Source of the DNA: Kibdelosporangium persicum
GTDB taxonomy: Bacteria > Actinomycetota > Actinomycetes > Mycobacteriales > Pseudonocardiaceae
Direction: 5' to 3'
Assembly: GCF_013280595.1 (NCBI RefSeq)
Contig: NZ_JAAATY010000006.1
Coordinates: forward strand, 306,316-370,315
Length of the DNA: 64,000 nucleotides
A program made the translations under genes and the position numbers. Below are positions 46,910-55,119 of the stretch, piece after piece. The notes beneath the pieces are model-generated. The model was not told where the DNA came from and did not search any database. It saw only the letters and a list, made by a program, of their open reading frames with translations. Within the stretch, counting starts at the first letter, position 1; every line of letters begins with the position of its first letter.

Positions 46910-47833
46910 ATGAGCGCTCTCGACGAGCTGCGCCGGTTACGGCGAAGTGGCACCGCGGTCCGCAAACGGGACAACAAGGCCGCGTTCTGGTTCCTGGCGC
47001 CGTGGTTCGCCGGACTGCTCTTCGTCACGATCGGCCCGGTCGCGGCGTCGTTCGGCCTCGGCTTCACCAAGTACAACCTGATCCAGCCGCCCAAGTTCAT
47101 CGGGCTGGACAACTTCGGCCGCATCTTCACCGACGAGCGGCTGCACAACGCGCTCGGCGTCACCTTCACGTACGTGCTCGTGTCCGTGCCGCTGCAACTG
47201 GCGTTCGCGTTGGGTGTCGCGATGTTGCTCGATCGCGGCCTGCGCGGACTGGCGTTCTACCGGTCGGCCTTCTACCTGCCGTCACTGCTGGGATCCAGTG
47301 TCGCGATCGCGGTGCTGTGGACGCAGATCTTCGGCGCCGAAGGCATGGTGAACCGTGTCCTGGCCCTCTTCGGCATCCAGGGCAAGGGCTGGATCTCCGA
47401 CCCGGACACCGCGCTGTCCACGCTCATCGTGCTCAACGTGTGGACGTTCGGCGCGCCGATGATCATCTTCCTGGCCGGGCTGCGGCAGATCCCCGCCGTG
47501 TACTACGAGGCCGCCGCGATCGACGGGGTGGGCAGGTGGTCCCGCTTCCGGCACATCACGCTGCCGCTGCTGTCCCCGATCATCTTCTTCAACCTGGTGC
47601 TGCAGATCATCCACGCCTTCCAGTCGTTCACCCAGGCGTTCGTGGTCTCCGGCGGCACCGGCGGGCCGTCCGACTCCACCATGTTCTACACGCTTTACCT
47701 GTACCAGCAGGGTTTCAGCCGGTTCGACATGGGTTACGCCTCCGCGCTGGCCTGGTTCCTGCTACTGATCATCGGCGCGTTCACCGCGATCAACTTCTGG
47801 GCCGCGAGGTTCTGGGTGTTCTATGACGACTGA
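46910..47833 (+). CDS. Carbohydrate ABC transporter permease (UgpA/MalF-like)
   Basis: A 307-residue membrane permease with six helices. The MalF-type start (KAAFWFLAPWFAGLLFVTIG) and the EAA loop (YYEAAAIDGVGRWSRFRHITLP), which docks the ATPase, are clear. With the second permease it forms the channel of a sugar importer. No ATPase gene lies in the operon; such systems usually borrow a shared MsiK-type ATPase. It is the first gene behind the LacI operator and overlaps the next gene by 11 bp. Confidence 0.9.
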   Translation: MSALDELRRLRRSGTAVRKRDNKAAFWFLAPWFAGLLFVTIGPVAASFGLGFTKYNLIQPPKFIGLDNFGRIFTDERLHNALGVTFTYVLVSVPLQLAFALGVAMLLDRGLRGLAFYRSAFYLPSLLGSSVAIAVLWTQIFGAEGMVNRVLALFGIQGKGWISDPDTALSTLIVLNVWTFGAPMIIFLAGLRQIPAVYYEAAAIDGVGRWSRFRHITLPLLSPIIFFNLVLQIIHAFQSFTQAFVVSGGTGGPSDSTMFYTLYLYQQGFSRFDMGYASALAWFLLLIIGAFTAINFWAARFWVFYDD

Positions 47834-48665
47834 TGTCCTGCGGCGGTTGTCGGCCCCCGCCAAACACGCCGGCCTGATCCTGCTCGGGTTCGTGATGCTG
47901 TACCCGGTGCTGTGGATGGTCGTCAGTTCACTGCGGCCGGACGACGAGATCTTCCGCAGTCCCGGCCTGGTGCTCGACACGCTGCGCACCGAGAACTACT
48001 CGCAGGGCTGGGACGCGCTGTCGTCACCGTTCGGGCACTACCTGATCAACTCGACGATCGTCGTGCTGGGCTGCATCATCGGCAACCTCGTGTCCTGCTC
48101 GATGGCCGCGTACGCCTTCGCACGCCTGGAGTTCACCGGCAAGCGCTGGTGGTTCGGGATCATGCTCGGCACGATAATGCTGCCGATCCACGTGATCATC
48201 GTGCCGCAGTACATCCTGTTCTCCCAGCTGGACTGGGTGAACACCTTCCTGCCGCTGATCGTGCCGAAGATCCTGGCCACCGACGCGTTCTTCATCTTCC
48301 TGATGGTGCAGTTCATCCGCGGCCTGCCGAGGGAACTGGACGAGGCGGCGCGCATCGACGGCTGCGGTCACCCGCGGATCTTCCTGCGGATCGTCCTGCC
48401 GCTGATGAAACCCGCGCTGGCCACCACCACGATCTTCACGTTCATCTGGACGTGGAACGACTTCTTCAGCCAGCTGATCTACCTGACGGACCCGGAGATG
48501 TACACCGTGCCCGTCGCCCTGCGGTCGTTCGTCGACTCGACCGTCTCGACGTCGTGGGGCTCGCTGTTCGCGATGAACGTCGTGTCGTTGGTGCCGATCT
48601 TCCTGGCGTTCCTGTTCGGACAGCGCTACCTCGTCAGGGGAATCGCCACGACCGGCGGCAAATAG
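47823..48665 (+). CDS. Carbohydrate ABC transporter permease (UgpE/MalG-like)
   Basis: A 280-residue permease with six helices and the EAA loop ELDEAARIDGCGHPRIFLRIVLP. The C-terminal FLFGQRYLVRGIATTGGK is the usual MalG end, which reaches into the ATPase. Its start ATG at 47823 overlaps the end of the first permease by 11 bp, so the two are coupled. It pairs with that protein in the same sugar importer. Confidence 0.9.
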   Translation: MTTDVLRRLSAPAKHAGLILLGFVMLYPVLWMVVSSLRPDDEIFRSPGLVLDTLRTENYSQGWDALSSPFGHYLINSTIVVLGCIIGNLVSCSMAAYAFARLEFTGKRWWFGIMLGTIMLPIHVIIVPQYILFSQLDWVNTFLPLIVPKILATDAFFIFLMVQFIRGLPRELDEAARIDGCGHPRIFLRIVLPLMKPALATTTIFTFIWTWNDFFSQLIYLTDPEMYTVPVALRSFVDSTVSTSWGSLFAMNVVSLVPIFLAFLFGQRYLVRGIATTGGK

Positions 48666-48686
48666 CCGGAAAGGAGCCTCCTACCC

Positions 48687-49997
48687 ATGCTGACACAGGT
48701 GATCCGCCGGGCCGTGTGGCCGGTGCTGTTGTCGCTGACCGCCACCCTGATGGTGGCCTGCTCGTCCGGTTCCGGCGCCGACGGGGAACTGTCGACCGAG
48801 CCGGTGACGTTGCGCTTCACCTGGTGGGGCGCGGACGACCGGCACAAGCGGACACAACAGGTGATCGAGCTGTTCCAGAAGCAACACCCGAACATCACCG
48901 TGCGCGGGGAGTTCAAGGAGTGGAACGGGTACTGGGACAGCCTGGCCACCACGGTGGCGGCCAACGACGCGCCGGACATCATCCAGATGGACGAGCTCTA
49001 CCTCGCCTCGTACGCCGAGCGCGGCGCGTTGCTGGACCTCAACGAGGCACGCAAACACCTCGACACCAGCGGATTCGACGGCAAGGCGCTTGCCACTGGC
49101 GCGATCGACGGCAAGCAGTACGCGCTGCCGGTCGGGTTGGCGGCGTACTCGGTCGTGGTGAACACGGACCTGCTGGCCAAGTACGGCGTCGCGCTGCCCG
49201 ACGACACCAAGTGGACGTGGGAGGACCTGCGGAAGGCAGGCGAGCAGGTGTCCAAGGCGGGCGGCGGCACGGTGTGGGGCATCCAGTCCTGGGGCTTCAA
49301 CGACGCGGGCGGGCTGCACGTCTGGGCCCGGCAGGCAGGCTCGGCCCTGTTCGACGACCAGGGCAAGGTGGTCGTCCCGCCCAAGGTCCTGCAGGACTAC
49401 TGGACCTACCTGCTCGACATCGCCAAGGCCGGTACGGCGCCGCCACCGCCGGTGACCGTCGAGAAGGCCTCGGCCGGGCTGAACCAGTCCGCCACCGCGA
49501 CCAACACGGCGGCGTTCGCGATGTGGTGGAACACCCAGCTGACCGCGTTGACCGCGGCCAGCGGCGCGAAGCTGAAACTGCTCAGGCTGCCCGGTGAGGC
49601 GCAGGCCAAGGCACCCGCGGCGTACTACAAGCCGTCGATGTTCTGGTCGGTCTCGTCTCGCACCAAGCACCCCGCCGAGGCGGCGGCCTTCGTGAACTTC
49701 CTGGCCAACAACGAGGAAGCGGCCAAGGTCCTGCTCACCGAACGCGGTGTGCCCGCCAACGAGAAGACCCGGGCGGCGATCACCGGCCAGCTCAAGGAGA
49801 CCGACAAGGCCGCGGCCGACTTCCTCGGCACGCTGCCGGTCAGCGACCCGCCGAGGGTGACGCCGAACGGGGCCAGCACCATCGAGGCGATCCTCAAGCG
49901 GCACACCGAGAACGTGCTGTTCGGCCGCGCCACACCGGAGCAGACGGCCGCGGCGTTCATCAAGGAGCTCCAGTCCGAAGTGGATTCGGCCAGGTGA
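48687..49997 (+). CDS. Sugar ABC transporter substrate-binding lipoprotein
   Basis: A 436-residue extracellular binding protein. The signal peptide ends in the lipobox MVAC, with the lipidated Cys at about residue 24 (TATLMVACSSGSG). The mature part has the family 1 binding-protein pattern (LRFTWWGADDRHKRTQQVIE, FKEWNGYWDSLATTVAANDA, PDIIQMDELYLASYAERGAL). It captures a sugar for the two permeases encoded just upstream; the ligand is not readable. It starts 21 bp after the second permease and overlaps the Gfo/Idh/MocA gene by GTGA. Confidence 0.9.
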   Translation: MLTQVIRRAVWPVLLSLTATLMVACSSGSGADGELSTEPVTLRFTWWGADDRHKRTQQVIELFQKQHPNITVRGEFKEWNGYWDSLATTVAANDAPDIIQMDELYLASYAERGALLDLNEARKHLDTSGFDGKALATGAIDGKQYALPVGLAAYSVVVNTDLLAKYGVALPDDTKWTWEDLRKAGEQVSKAGGGTVWGIQSWGFNDAGGLHVWARQAGSALFDDQGKVVVPPKVLQDYWTYLLDIAKAGTAPPPPVTVEKASAGLNQSATATNTAAFAMWWNTQLTALTAASGAKLKLLRLPGEAQAKAPAAYYKPSMFWSVSSRTKHPAEAAAFVNFLANNEEAAKVLLTERGVPANEKTRAAITGQLKETDKAAADFLGTLPVSDPPRVTPNGASTIEAILKRHTENVLFGRATPEQTAAAFIKELQSEVDSAR

Positions 49998-51052
49998 GCC
50001 GTGCGGCGATCGTCGGCACGGGCGGGATCGCGGCCGCCCACGCGGCGGCCTTGGGCGACCGTGCCGAACTCGTTGCCGTCGTCGATGTGGACGACGATCG
50101 GGCCCGTGCGTTCGCCAAGGAGTGGAGCGTCCCCGGCGTTCATCCGACCGTTCGCGCGCTGCTGGCCGAAGAGAAGGTGGATGTGGTGCACCTGTGCACT
50201 CCTCCGCGTCACCACGCGCCGTTGGCGCTCGAGTGCCTCGCCGCGGGAGTCACTGTGCTGGTGGAGAAACCGCCCGCGCTGTCGCTCGCCGAAATGGACG
50301 CGCTCATCGAGGCGGAACGAGCTTCCACGGGACACGTCGCGACCGTCTTCCAGCACCGTTTCGGCCCTGCCGCGATCCGGTTACGGCAGCTCTCCACGGC
50401 TGGCGAGCTCGGCAGACCATTGGTGGCCACTTGTGCCACGCTGTGGTACCGCGACGATGCGTACTTCGCGGTACCGTGGCGCGGCTCGTGGGACAGTGAA
50501 GGCGGCGGTCCGACCATGGGCCACGGCATTCACCAGTTCGACCTGATGCTGTCGATCCTCGGTCCGTGGCGGGAGATCCGTGCGCTGGCTGCCCGGCAGG
50601 CGCGCGACGTGCAGACCGAGGACGTCTCCATGGCGCTGGTGACCTTCGCCAACGGCGCGGTCGCCACCGTCGTGAACTCCGTTGTGTCCCCCAGAGAGAT
50701 TTCGGCGCTGCGGTTCGACTACGAACGCGCCACCGTCGAAGTGGAACACCTCTACGGGTATACCGACGCCGACTGGACCGTGACGCCCGCGCCGGGCCAT
50801 GACGTTCCACTGTGGCAGAACGGTGACTCGGAGGTGACCAGCGGGCACGCGTGCCAGGTCGAGGCTCTGTACGACGCGCTCGACCGCGGCGAGGTGCCAC
50901 CGGTCACGTTGGCGGACGCCAGGAACACCATGGAGTTCATCGCCGCGCTGTACGCGTCCGCCTTCACGGCGACACCCGTCCGGAGCGGCGAGATCAGTCC
51001 TGGCAACCCGTTCTACACGTCGATGGCAGGGACTGGTGCGCCATGGCAGTGA
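49994..51052 (+). CDS. Gfo/Idh/MocA-family sugar oxidoreductase
   Basis: A 352-residue NAD(P)-dependent dehydrogenase. The Rossmann segment AAIVGTGGIAAAHAAALGDR is at the N-terminus, the substrate-domain motif VLVEKPPALSLAEMDALIEA carries the conserved EKP lysine, and MGHGIHQFDLMLSILG the catalytic-site His region. The family oxidises or epimerises sugars or inositols after uptake. The GTG start at 49994 overlaps the stop of the binding-protein gene, and its end overlaps the PmoA gene by 10 bp, so it belongs to the sugar operon. Confidence 0.9.
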   Translation: MSRAAIVGTGGIAAAHAAALGDRAELVAVVDVDDDRARAFAKEWSVPGVHPTVRALLAEEKVDVVHLCTPPRHHAPLALECLAAGVTVLVEKPPALSLAEMDALIEAERASTGHVATVFQHRFGPAAIRLRQLSTAGELGRPLVATCATLWYRDDAYFAVPWRGSWDSEGGGPTMGHGIHQFDLMLSILGPWREIRALAARQARDVQTEDVSMALVTFANGAVATVVNSVVSPREISALRFDYERATVEVEHLYGYTDADWTVTPAPGHDVPLWQNGDSEVTSGHACQVEALYDALDRGEVPPVTLADARNTMEFIAALYASAFTATPVRSGEISPGNPFYTSMAGTGAPWQ

Positions 51053-51939
51053 ACCTGAAGATCACGCGGCACGACGAGTCGACGCTCGGAGTGGGCGCGG
51101 GCGATGTGGAGATCTTCGAGTACGTCTACCGGCCGTCCATGCCCGCGTTCGAGGGCCCGAAGCCGTACCTGCACCCGGTGCGGACCCTCGCCGGCAACGT
51201 GGTCACGGCGTACCGGCCGCACGATCACCGGTGGCACAAGGGCATTCAGATGACGGCGTCCGACGTGTCCGGGCAGAACTTCTGGGGCGGCGGCACGTAC
51301 GTGCGCGGCCAGGGTTACGTCGATCTGCCGAACGTGGGAACCATGCGGCACGAGGGCTTCACCATCAGCGAGGAAGGACCCGAACGCATCCGTTTCGGCG
51401 AACGGTTGTCCTGGCATACCCAGGCCGGCGAGCACTGGGTGGACGAGGTCCGCATGTTCACCGTCCGGGACGTCGACGCCGCTGCCTGGGCGCTGGACTT
51501 CGCCACGACACTGACCAACGTCCGCACCGAGCCCTTGGTCCTCGGCAGTCCCACGACACACGGACGCCCGCTGGCCGGGTACACCGGGCTGTTCTGGCGT
51601 GGCCCACGGGCGTTCACCGACGGGGACGTGATCGCGGCGGACGGCCTCGGCGGCCCGGACATGATGGGCAAGCCCGCACGTTGGCTGGCCTACGTCGGGC
51701 AGCACGACGAGGTGGACGGCGCGTCGACATTGCTCTTCCTGGATCACCCGGGCAACAAGAACACGCACTGGTTCGTGCGCAACACGCCGTTCCCGGCGGT
51801 CAACCCGTCGTTCGCCTTCTTCGATCCGGTGGAGCTTGTCCCGGCGGATACGCTGGATCTGCGCTACCGCGTGGTCATCGTGGACGGCGCGTGGGACTCC
51901 GGCCGTCTCCAATCCTATGTGGAGGAACATCCGTGGTGA
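51043..51939 (+). CDS. PmoA-family (DUF6807) protein
   Basis: A 298-residue cytoplasmic protein of the DUF6807/'PmoA' family, despite the name not a methane monooxygenase. Typical segments are PYLHPVRTLAGNVVTAYRPH, DHRWHKGIQM, GSPTTHGRPLAGYTGLFWRG and LLFLDHPGNKNTHWFVRN, with a beta-sandwich, aldose-epimerase-like arrangement and several His that could form an active site. It is usually found with Gfo/Idh/MocA and LacI genes, as here, which suggests a sugar-modifying role. It overlaps the upstream gene by 10 bp and the cupin gene by 7 bp. Confidence 0.82.
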   Translation: MAVNLKITRHDESTLGVGAGDVEIFEYVYRPSMPAFEGPKPYLHPVRTLAGNVVTAYRPHDHRWHKGIQMTASDVSGQNFWGGGTYVRGQGYVDLPNVGTMRHEGFTISEEGPERIRFGERLSWHTQAGEHWVDEVRMFTVRDVDAAAWALDFATTLTNVRTEPLVLGSPTTHGRPLAGYTGLFWRGPRAFTDGDVIAADGLGGPDMMGKPARWLAYVGQHDEVDGASTLLFLDHPGNKNTHWFVRNTPFPAVNPSFAFFDPVELVPADTLDLRYRVVIVDGAWDSGRLQSYVEEHPW

Positions 51940-52670
51940 TACCGTTTCCCGGCGGGATCGGGCTCTCCGGCCTGCAGGTCTACGACTGGCCGACGCACGA
52001 CGGGGTGTGCGGCGGCTCGCCGCACGTGCACCTGACCTGCTCGGAGTGTTACGTGGTGATCGACGGCAGCGGCCGTGTCCAGACGCTGTCGCACCAGGGA
52101 TTCGCCGAGGTGCCGCTCAAGGCCGGGACGGTCGCGTGGTTCACGCCAGGCACGATCCACCGCCTGGTGAACGACGACGATCTGCGGATCGTGGTGGTGA
52201 TGCAGAACAACGGCCTGCCCGAAGCGGGCGACGCGGTGTTCACGTTCCCCACCGGCACACTGGCGGATCCGGAGGCGTACGCGAAAGCGGCTTCGCTCGC
52301 CGACCCTGACCACGCGTACGCGAGTGACGAAGCGGCCGCGCGGCGAAGGCGGGACCTCGCCATTGAGGGTTTCCTGGAGCTGCGGCGGCGCGTCGAGTCA
52401 GGTGATCATGAGGCGCTGGACGACTTCTACCGGGCCGCGGCGCGACTGAAACGCGACCGCCTCGCGGACTGGGAACAGCGATGGCGCAGTGGCGCCCTGG
52501 CTGTGGCGCAACGGACCGGCGAGCACCTGGACCGGCTTCGCGCGGAGGACATCAGCCACCTCAAGGAGGCCGATATTCGCGTGCTGCCGCCCCAAAGCGC
52601 TCAACGGTTGGGGATGTGCGGACGGTTGGACGTGCACGCTCCCGGGTCCGGAGTGTCGCCTCACGACTGA
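51933..52670 (+). CDS. Cupin-domain protein, last gene of the sugar operon
   Basis: A 245-residue protein. The N-terminal ~120 residues are a cupin barrel (SPHVHLTCSECYVVIDGSG, VPLKAGTVAWFTPGTIHRLV) with the metal-ligand pattern HxH...E and a later His. The C-terminal half is Arg/Ala-rich and helical (RRRRDLAIEGFLELRRRVES) and of unknown role. The GTG at 51933 has GGAGG seven bases upstream and overlaps the PmoA gene. By context it could isomerise or bind the same sugar as the rest of the operon. A convergent hairpin region follows. Confidence 0.8.
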   Translation: MVIPFPGGIGLSGLQVYDWPTHDGVCGGSPHVHLTCSECYVVIDGSGRVQTLSHQGFAEVPLKAGTVAWFTPGTIHRLVNDDDLRIVVVMQNNGLPEAGDAVFTFPTGTLADPEAYAKAASLADPDHAYASDEAAARRRRDLAIEGFLELRRRVESGDHEALDDFYRAAARLKRDRLADWEQRWRSGALAVAQRTGEHLDRLRAEDISHLKEADIRVLPPQSAQRLGMCGRLDVHAPGSGVSPHD

Positions 52671-52702
52671 GTCGCAAATCTGTCCTGAAGTGGCGCACCG
52701 AC

Positions 52703-52774
52703 CCGATGTCCACATCGGACACTGAGGTCCGCACTCCTGGCCCCGGTGAACCGGATGGGCACCGTGGCCAGGAG
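52703..52774. terminator. Two hairpins between convergent cupin and ferredoxin genes
   Basis: CCGATG/CATCGG (52703-52718, 4-nt loop) and a 9-bp stem CTCCTGGCC (52734-52742)/complement (52766-52774). They fill the gap between the sugar operon and the P450 operon and probably end transcription from both sides; neither has a T-run. Confidence 0.5.
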
Positions 52775-52800
52775 CGCAGACCGGGATCACGCCGGGCGGA

Positions 52801-52995
52801 TCACTCCTCGACGATGATCGCTGACGCCGGGCAGACCAGGGCGGCGTGCCGCACGTCCGTCAGCCGCCCGGCGGGCGGATCGGCGTCCAGCAGCGTCACG
52901 ATCCCGTCCTCGTCACGCTGGTCGAACACGTCGTCGGCCGCCAGCACACACTGCCCGGACCCGACACACTTGCCCTGATCGACTGTCACCTTCAT
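52801..52995 (-). CDS. [3Fe-4S]-type ferredoxin
   Basis: A 64-residue electron carrier of the type that serves actinobacterial P450s. It has three cluster cysteines, Cys10 and Cys16 in KCVGSGQC and Cys55 in ALVCPASA; the residue that would make it 4Fe-4S is Gly, as in other [3Fe-4S] P450 ferredoxins. The ATG follows GGAGG by five bases and lies 21 bp after the P450 stop, so the two are one operon. A ferredoxin reductase is not in the window. Confidence 0.9.
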   Translation of the reverse strand: MKVTVDQGKCVGSGQCVLAADDVFDQRDEDGIVTLLDADPPAGRLTDVRHAALVCPASAIIVEE

Positions 52996-53016
52996 GACGT
53001 CCTCCGAATACCGGGC

Positions 53017-54228
53017 TCACCAGGTCACGGGAAGCGAGGTGACGCCGCCGGTGAGGGTGGGACGCACCTCCAGCTCGTCGAGCTCCTTCGCCAGCCGCAG
53101 ACCGGGCAGCCGGCGGGCCAGGGTGGTGAACACGACGCGCAACTCCGTGCGGGCCAGGCTCGCGCCGATGCAGAAGTGCGAGCCGTGGCCGAAGCCCAGA
53201 TGTGTCCTTTCCGGACGGTCCGGGTCGAAGGTCTCGGCGTCGCTGTACACCGAGGCGTCGCGGTTGGCCGCGTTGATCGACAGGATCACGGCGTCGCCGC
53301 GGCGGATGGTGGCACCGGCGACGTCGAGGTCGGTGTGGGCATACCGCAGCAGGCCGAGGTCGCCGGGCGCACCCAACCGCATGATCTCCTCGACCGTGGC
53401 GTTGACCCGGCCGACCGGATCGGCGGTCAGCGCCTCCCACTGGTCGCGGTGGGTGAGCAGGAACAGCGCGCCAAGGCCGATCCGGTTCACGGTGGTCTCG
53501 TGCCCGGCGAACAGCAGCCCGACGCAGAGCCGGACCATTTCGCCGTAGTCGAAGGTCTCGTCGGCGCTCTGGGCCCGGATGAGGTCGGAGATGACGTCCT
53601 CGCCCAGATCCGGGCGTTTGGTCTCGACCAGGCCGATCATGTAGCGGTTGAACTCCTCCCGGGCCTGGTGGGCGTCGTCGCCGGTGCCGAGGCTGGCCAT
53701 CCGTTCGGACAGCGAGTGGAAGTACACGGTGTCGCTCTCGGGCACCCCGAGCAGTCGGCAGATGACCGCGACCGGCAGCGGGAACGCCAGCCCGGTATGC
53801 AGGTCGACCACGCCGTCTGTCGCGTCGGCGTACTCGACGAGCAGTTGGTCGACATAACCGTCGACCAGTTGCTGCATGTAGTCGGAGAGCATCCGCATCC
53901 GCTTGGCCGAGAACGCCGGGGTCAGCAACCGGCGCATCCGCGCGTGGTCGGCCTCCTCGGTCTCGTAGTTGCCGGTCGGCCCGTCCTGCACCGCGGCGGT
54001 CGTGATGCGTGACGCCCGCTCCGGTTCGGGGTGCGAGCGGCCGAGCCGCTTGTCGCTGAGCAGGTCGCGGACCTCCTCGAAGCGGGTGACCAGCCAGGCG
54101 GGGTCCCCGGCCGGGGTGGTGACCGGCGTGATCGGCGCCTCCCGGCGCAGCACCTCGTACAGCGGGGCGAGGTCGAGGACGTTCGGCCTGGCGAAGGGCA
54201 ACTGCAGTCGTTCGGCGGCAACGCTCAT
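53017..54228 (-). CDS. Cytochrome P450 (bacterial class I)
   Basis: A 403-residue soluble P450. The oxygen-binding I-helix motif is LLFAGHETT, the K-helix pair is presented as EEIMRLGAP (ExxR), and the heme thiolate is Cys353 in FGHGSHFCIGASLAR. The sequence resembles the CYP105/CYP107 groups (end segment TSLPVTW), which hydroxylate drugs, macrolides or steroids; the substrate is unknown. The ATG follows GGAGGAGAG. It is first in an operon with the ferredoxin and divergent from a TetR gene across a 29-bp palindrome, so it is probably inducible by its substrate. Confidence 0.92.
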   Translation of the reverse strand: MSVAAERLQLPFARPNVLDLAPLYEVLRREAPITPVTTPAGDPAWLVTRFEEVRDLLSDKRLGRSHPEPERASRITTAAVQDGPTGNYETEEADHARMRRLLTPAFSAKRMRMLSDYMQQLVDGYVDQLLVEYADATDGVVDLHTGLAFPLPVAVICRLLGVPESDTVYFHSLSERMASLGTGDDAHQAREEFNRYMIGLVETKRPDLGEDVISDLIRAQSADETFDYGEMVRLCVGLLFAGHETTVNRIGLGALFLLTHRDQWEALTADPVGRVNATVEEIMRLGAPGDLGLLRYAHTDLDVAGATIRRGDAVILSINAANRDASVYSDAETFDPDRPERTHLGFGHGSHFCIGASLARTELRVVFTTLARRLPGLRLAKELDELEVRPTLTGGVTSLPVTW

Positions 54229-54267
54229 GGCTCTCCTCCGGTGATTTTCCGACCACTCGACCGTAGC

Positions 54268-54296
54268 ACTTTATTGTCAGTAACTGCCAATAAAGT
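54268..54296. promoter_or_regulatory. TetR-type operator (29-bp palindrome)
   Basis: ACTTTATTG (54268-54276) and its complement CAATAAAGT (54288-54296) frame an inner repeat CAGT/ACTG around one central A. Only one symmetric pair of the 29 bases mismatches. It lies between the divergent P450 and TetR genes and is much more AT-rich than its surroundings. Confidence 0.8.
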
Positions 54297-54328
54297 TCTC
54301 CGACCGGCCGGCGTGCTTAGATCACCGG

Positions 54329-54982
54329 ATGGAGGACGTCGCGACTCCCCGCCGGGGACGCCCGCCGGCGAGCGAAGCGCACCGTCAGCGGCAACGCCTC
54401 GACATCTCCCGGCACGCCGTCCGGCTGTTCGCCGCGCAGGGCGTCGCCGCGACCTCCGGCGAGCAGATCGCCCGGGCGGCCGGAGTCTCCGAACGCACGC
54501 TGTGGCGTTACTTCCCGACCAAGGAAAGCTGCGTGGAGCCGCTGCTGACCAAGATGATCGACGCCTTCCAGGCGGTGCTGCGCGGCTGGCCGCGCGAGCT
54601 CGACCTGACCGAGCACCTGCGAGCGGCGTACACACCCGTACTCGACTCGTCCTCCGGCACGGACATCGAGGCAGTTCTCGCCGTGGTCCGGATGACCCAC
54701 GACGAACCCGCGTTGCGGGCCGTCTACCTGATGCTGCGCGAGCGCTCGGAGGAGACCTTCGCCGAAGTCCTCGCCGACCGCATGGCCATGCCGCCGGACG
54801 CCTTCGAAGTCCGCGTGCAGGCCGCCGCGATGAATGCCGTACTCAAGGTGGCGAGCGACCACTTGGCCGCCGCCACAGCCAACGAACGCCTCACCTCGAA
54901 GACCCTGGACAGGCACCGCCAGCACATCGCGGACGCGGTCAGCCTCGTCATCCGTGGCCTGTCGGACAAAGCAGGCAGCTGA
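54329..54982 (+). CDS. TetR-family transcriptional regulator
   Basis: A 217-residue repressor. The helix-turn-helix is GVAATSGEQIARAAGVSERTLWRYFPTKE shortened here to its recognisable parts: EQIARAAGVSERTLWRYF near residue 45, then a helical ligand domain of about 150 residues. It is divergent from the P450/ferredoxin operon, and the 29-bp palindrome between them is its likely operator, so it would repress both itself and the P450 until a ligand binds. The ATG at 54329 is used; no strong ribosome site precedes it. Confidence 0.9.
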   Translation: MEDVATPRRGRPPASEAHRQRQRLDISRHAVRLFAAQGVAATSGEQIARAAGVSERTLWRYFPTKESCVEPLLTKMIDAFQAVLRGWPRELDLTEHLRAAYTPVLDSSSGTDIEAVLAVVRMTHDEPALRAVYLMLRERSEETFAEVLADRMAMPPDAFEVRVQAAAMNAVLKVASDHLAAATANERLTSKTLDRHRQHIADAVSLVIRGLSDKAGS

Positions 54983-55055
54983 CACGGAAACCACTCGATC
55001 ATCGGGTTTCGTTGAGGTGACACGAGAAAGGCGCTAGCATTTCACCTCAGACGTT

Positions 55056-55071
55056 GTGTTAGCGCTAACAC
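55056..55071. promoter_or_regulatory. LacI-type operator upstream of the alpha-galactosidase gene
   Basis: GTGTTAGCGCTAACAC is a perfect 16-bp palindrome with the central CG of LacI/GalR operators, 49 bp before the GH27 start. It differs from the GGAAxGCGTTTTCC sites, so a different LacI protein, not obvious in this window, should bind it. Confidence 0.7.
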
Positions 55072-55119
55072 TAGCTCGCCACGCACCACCCCTCCCTGCG
55101 ACTGCCTGATGGGGCTGCG

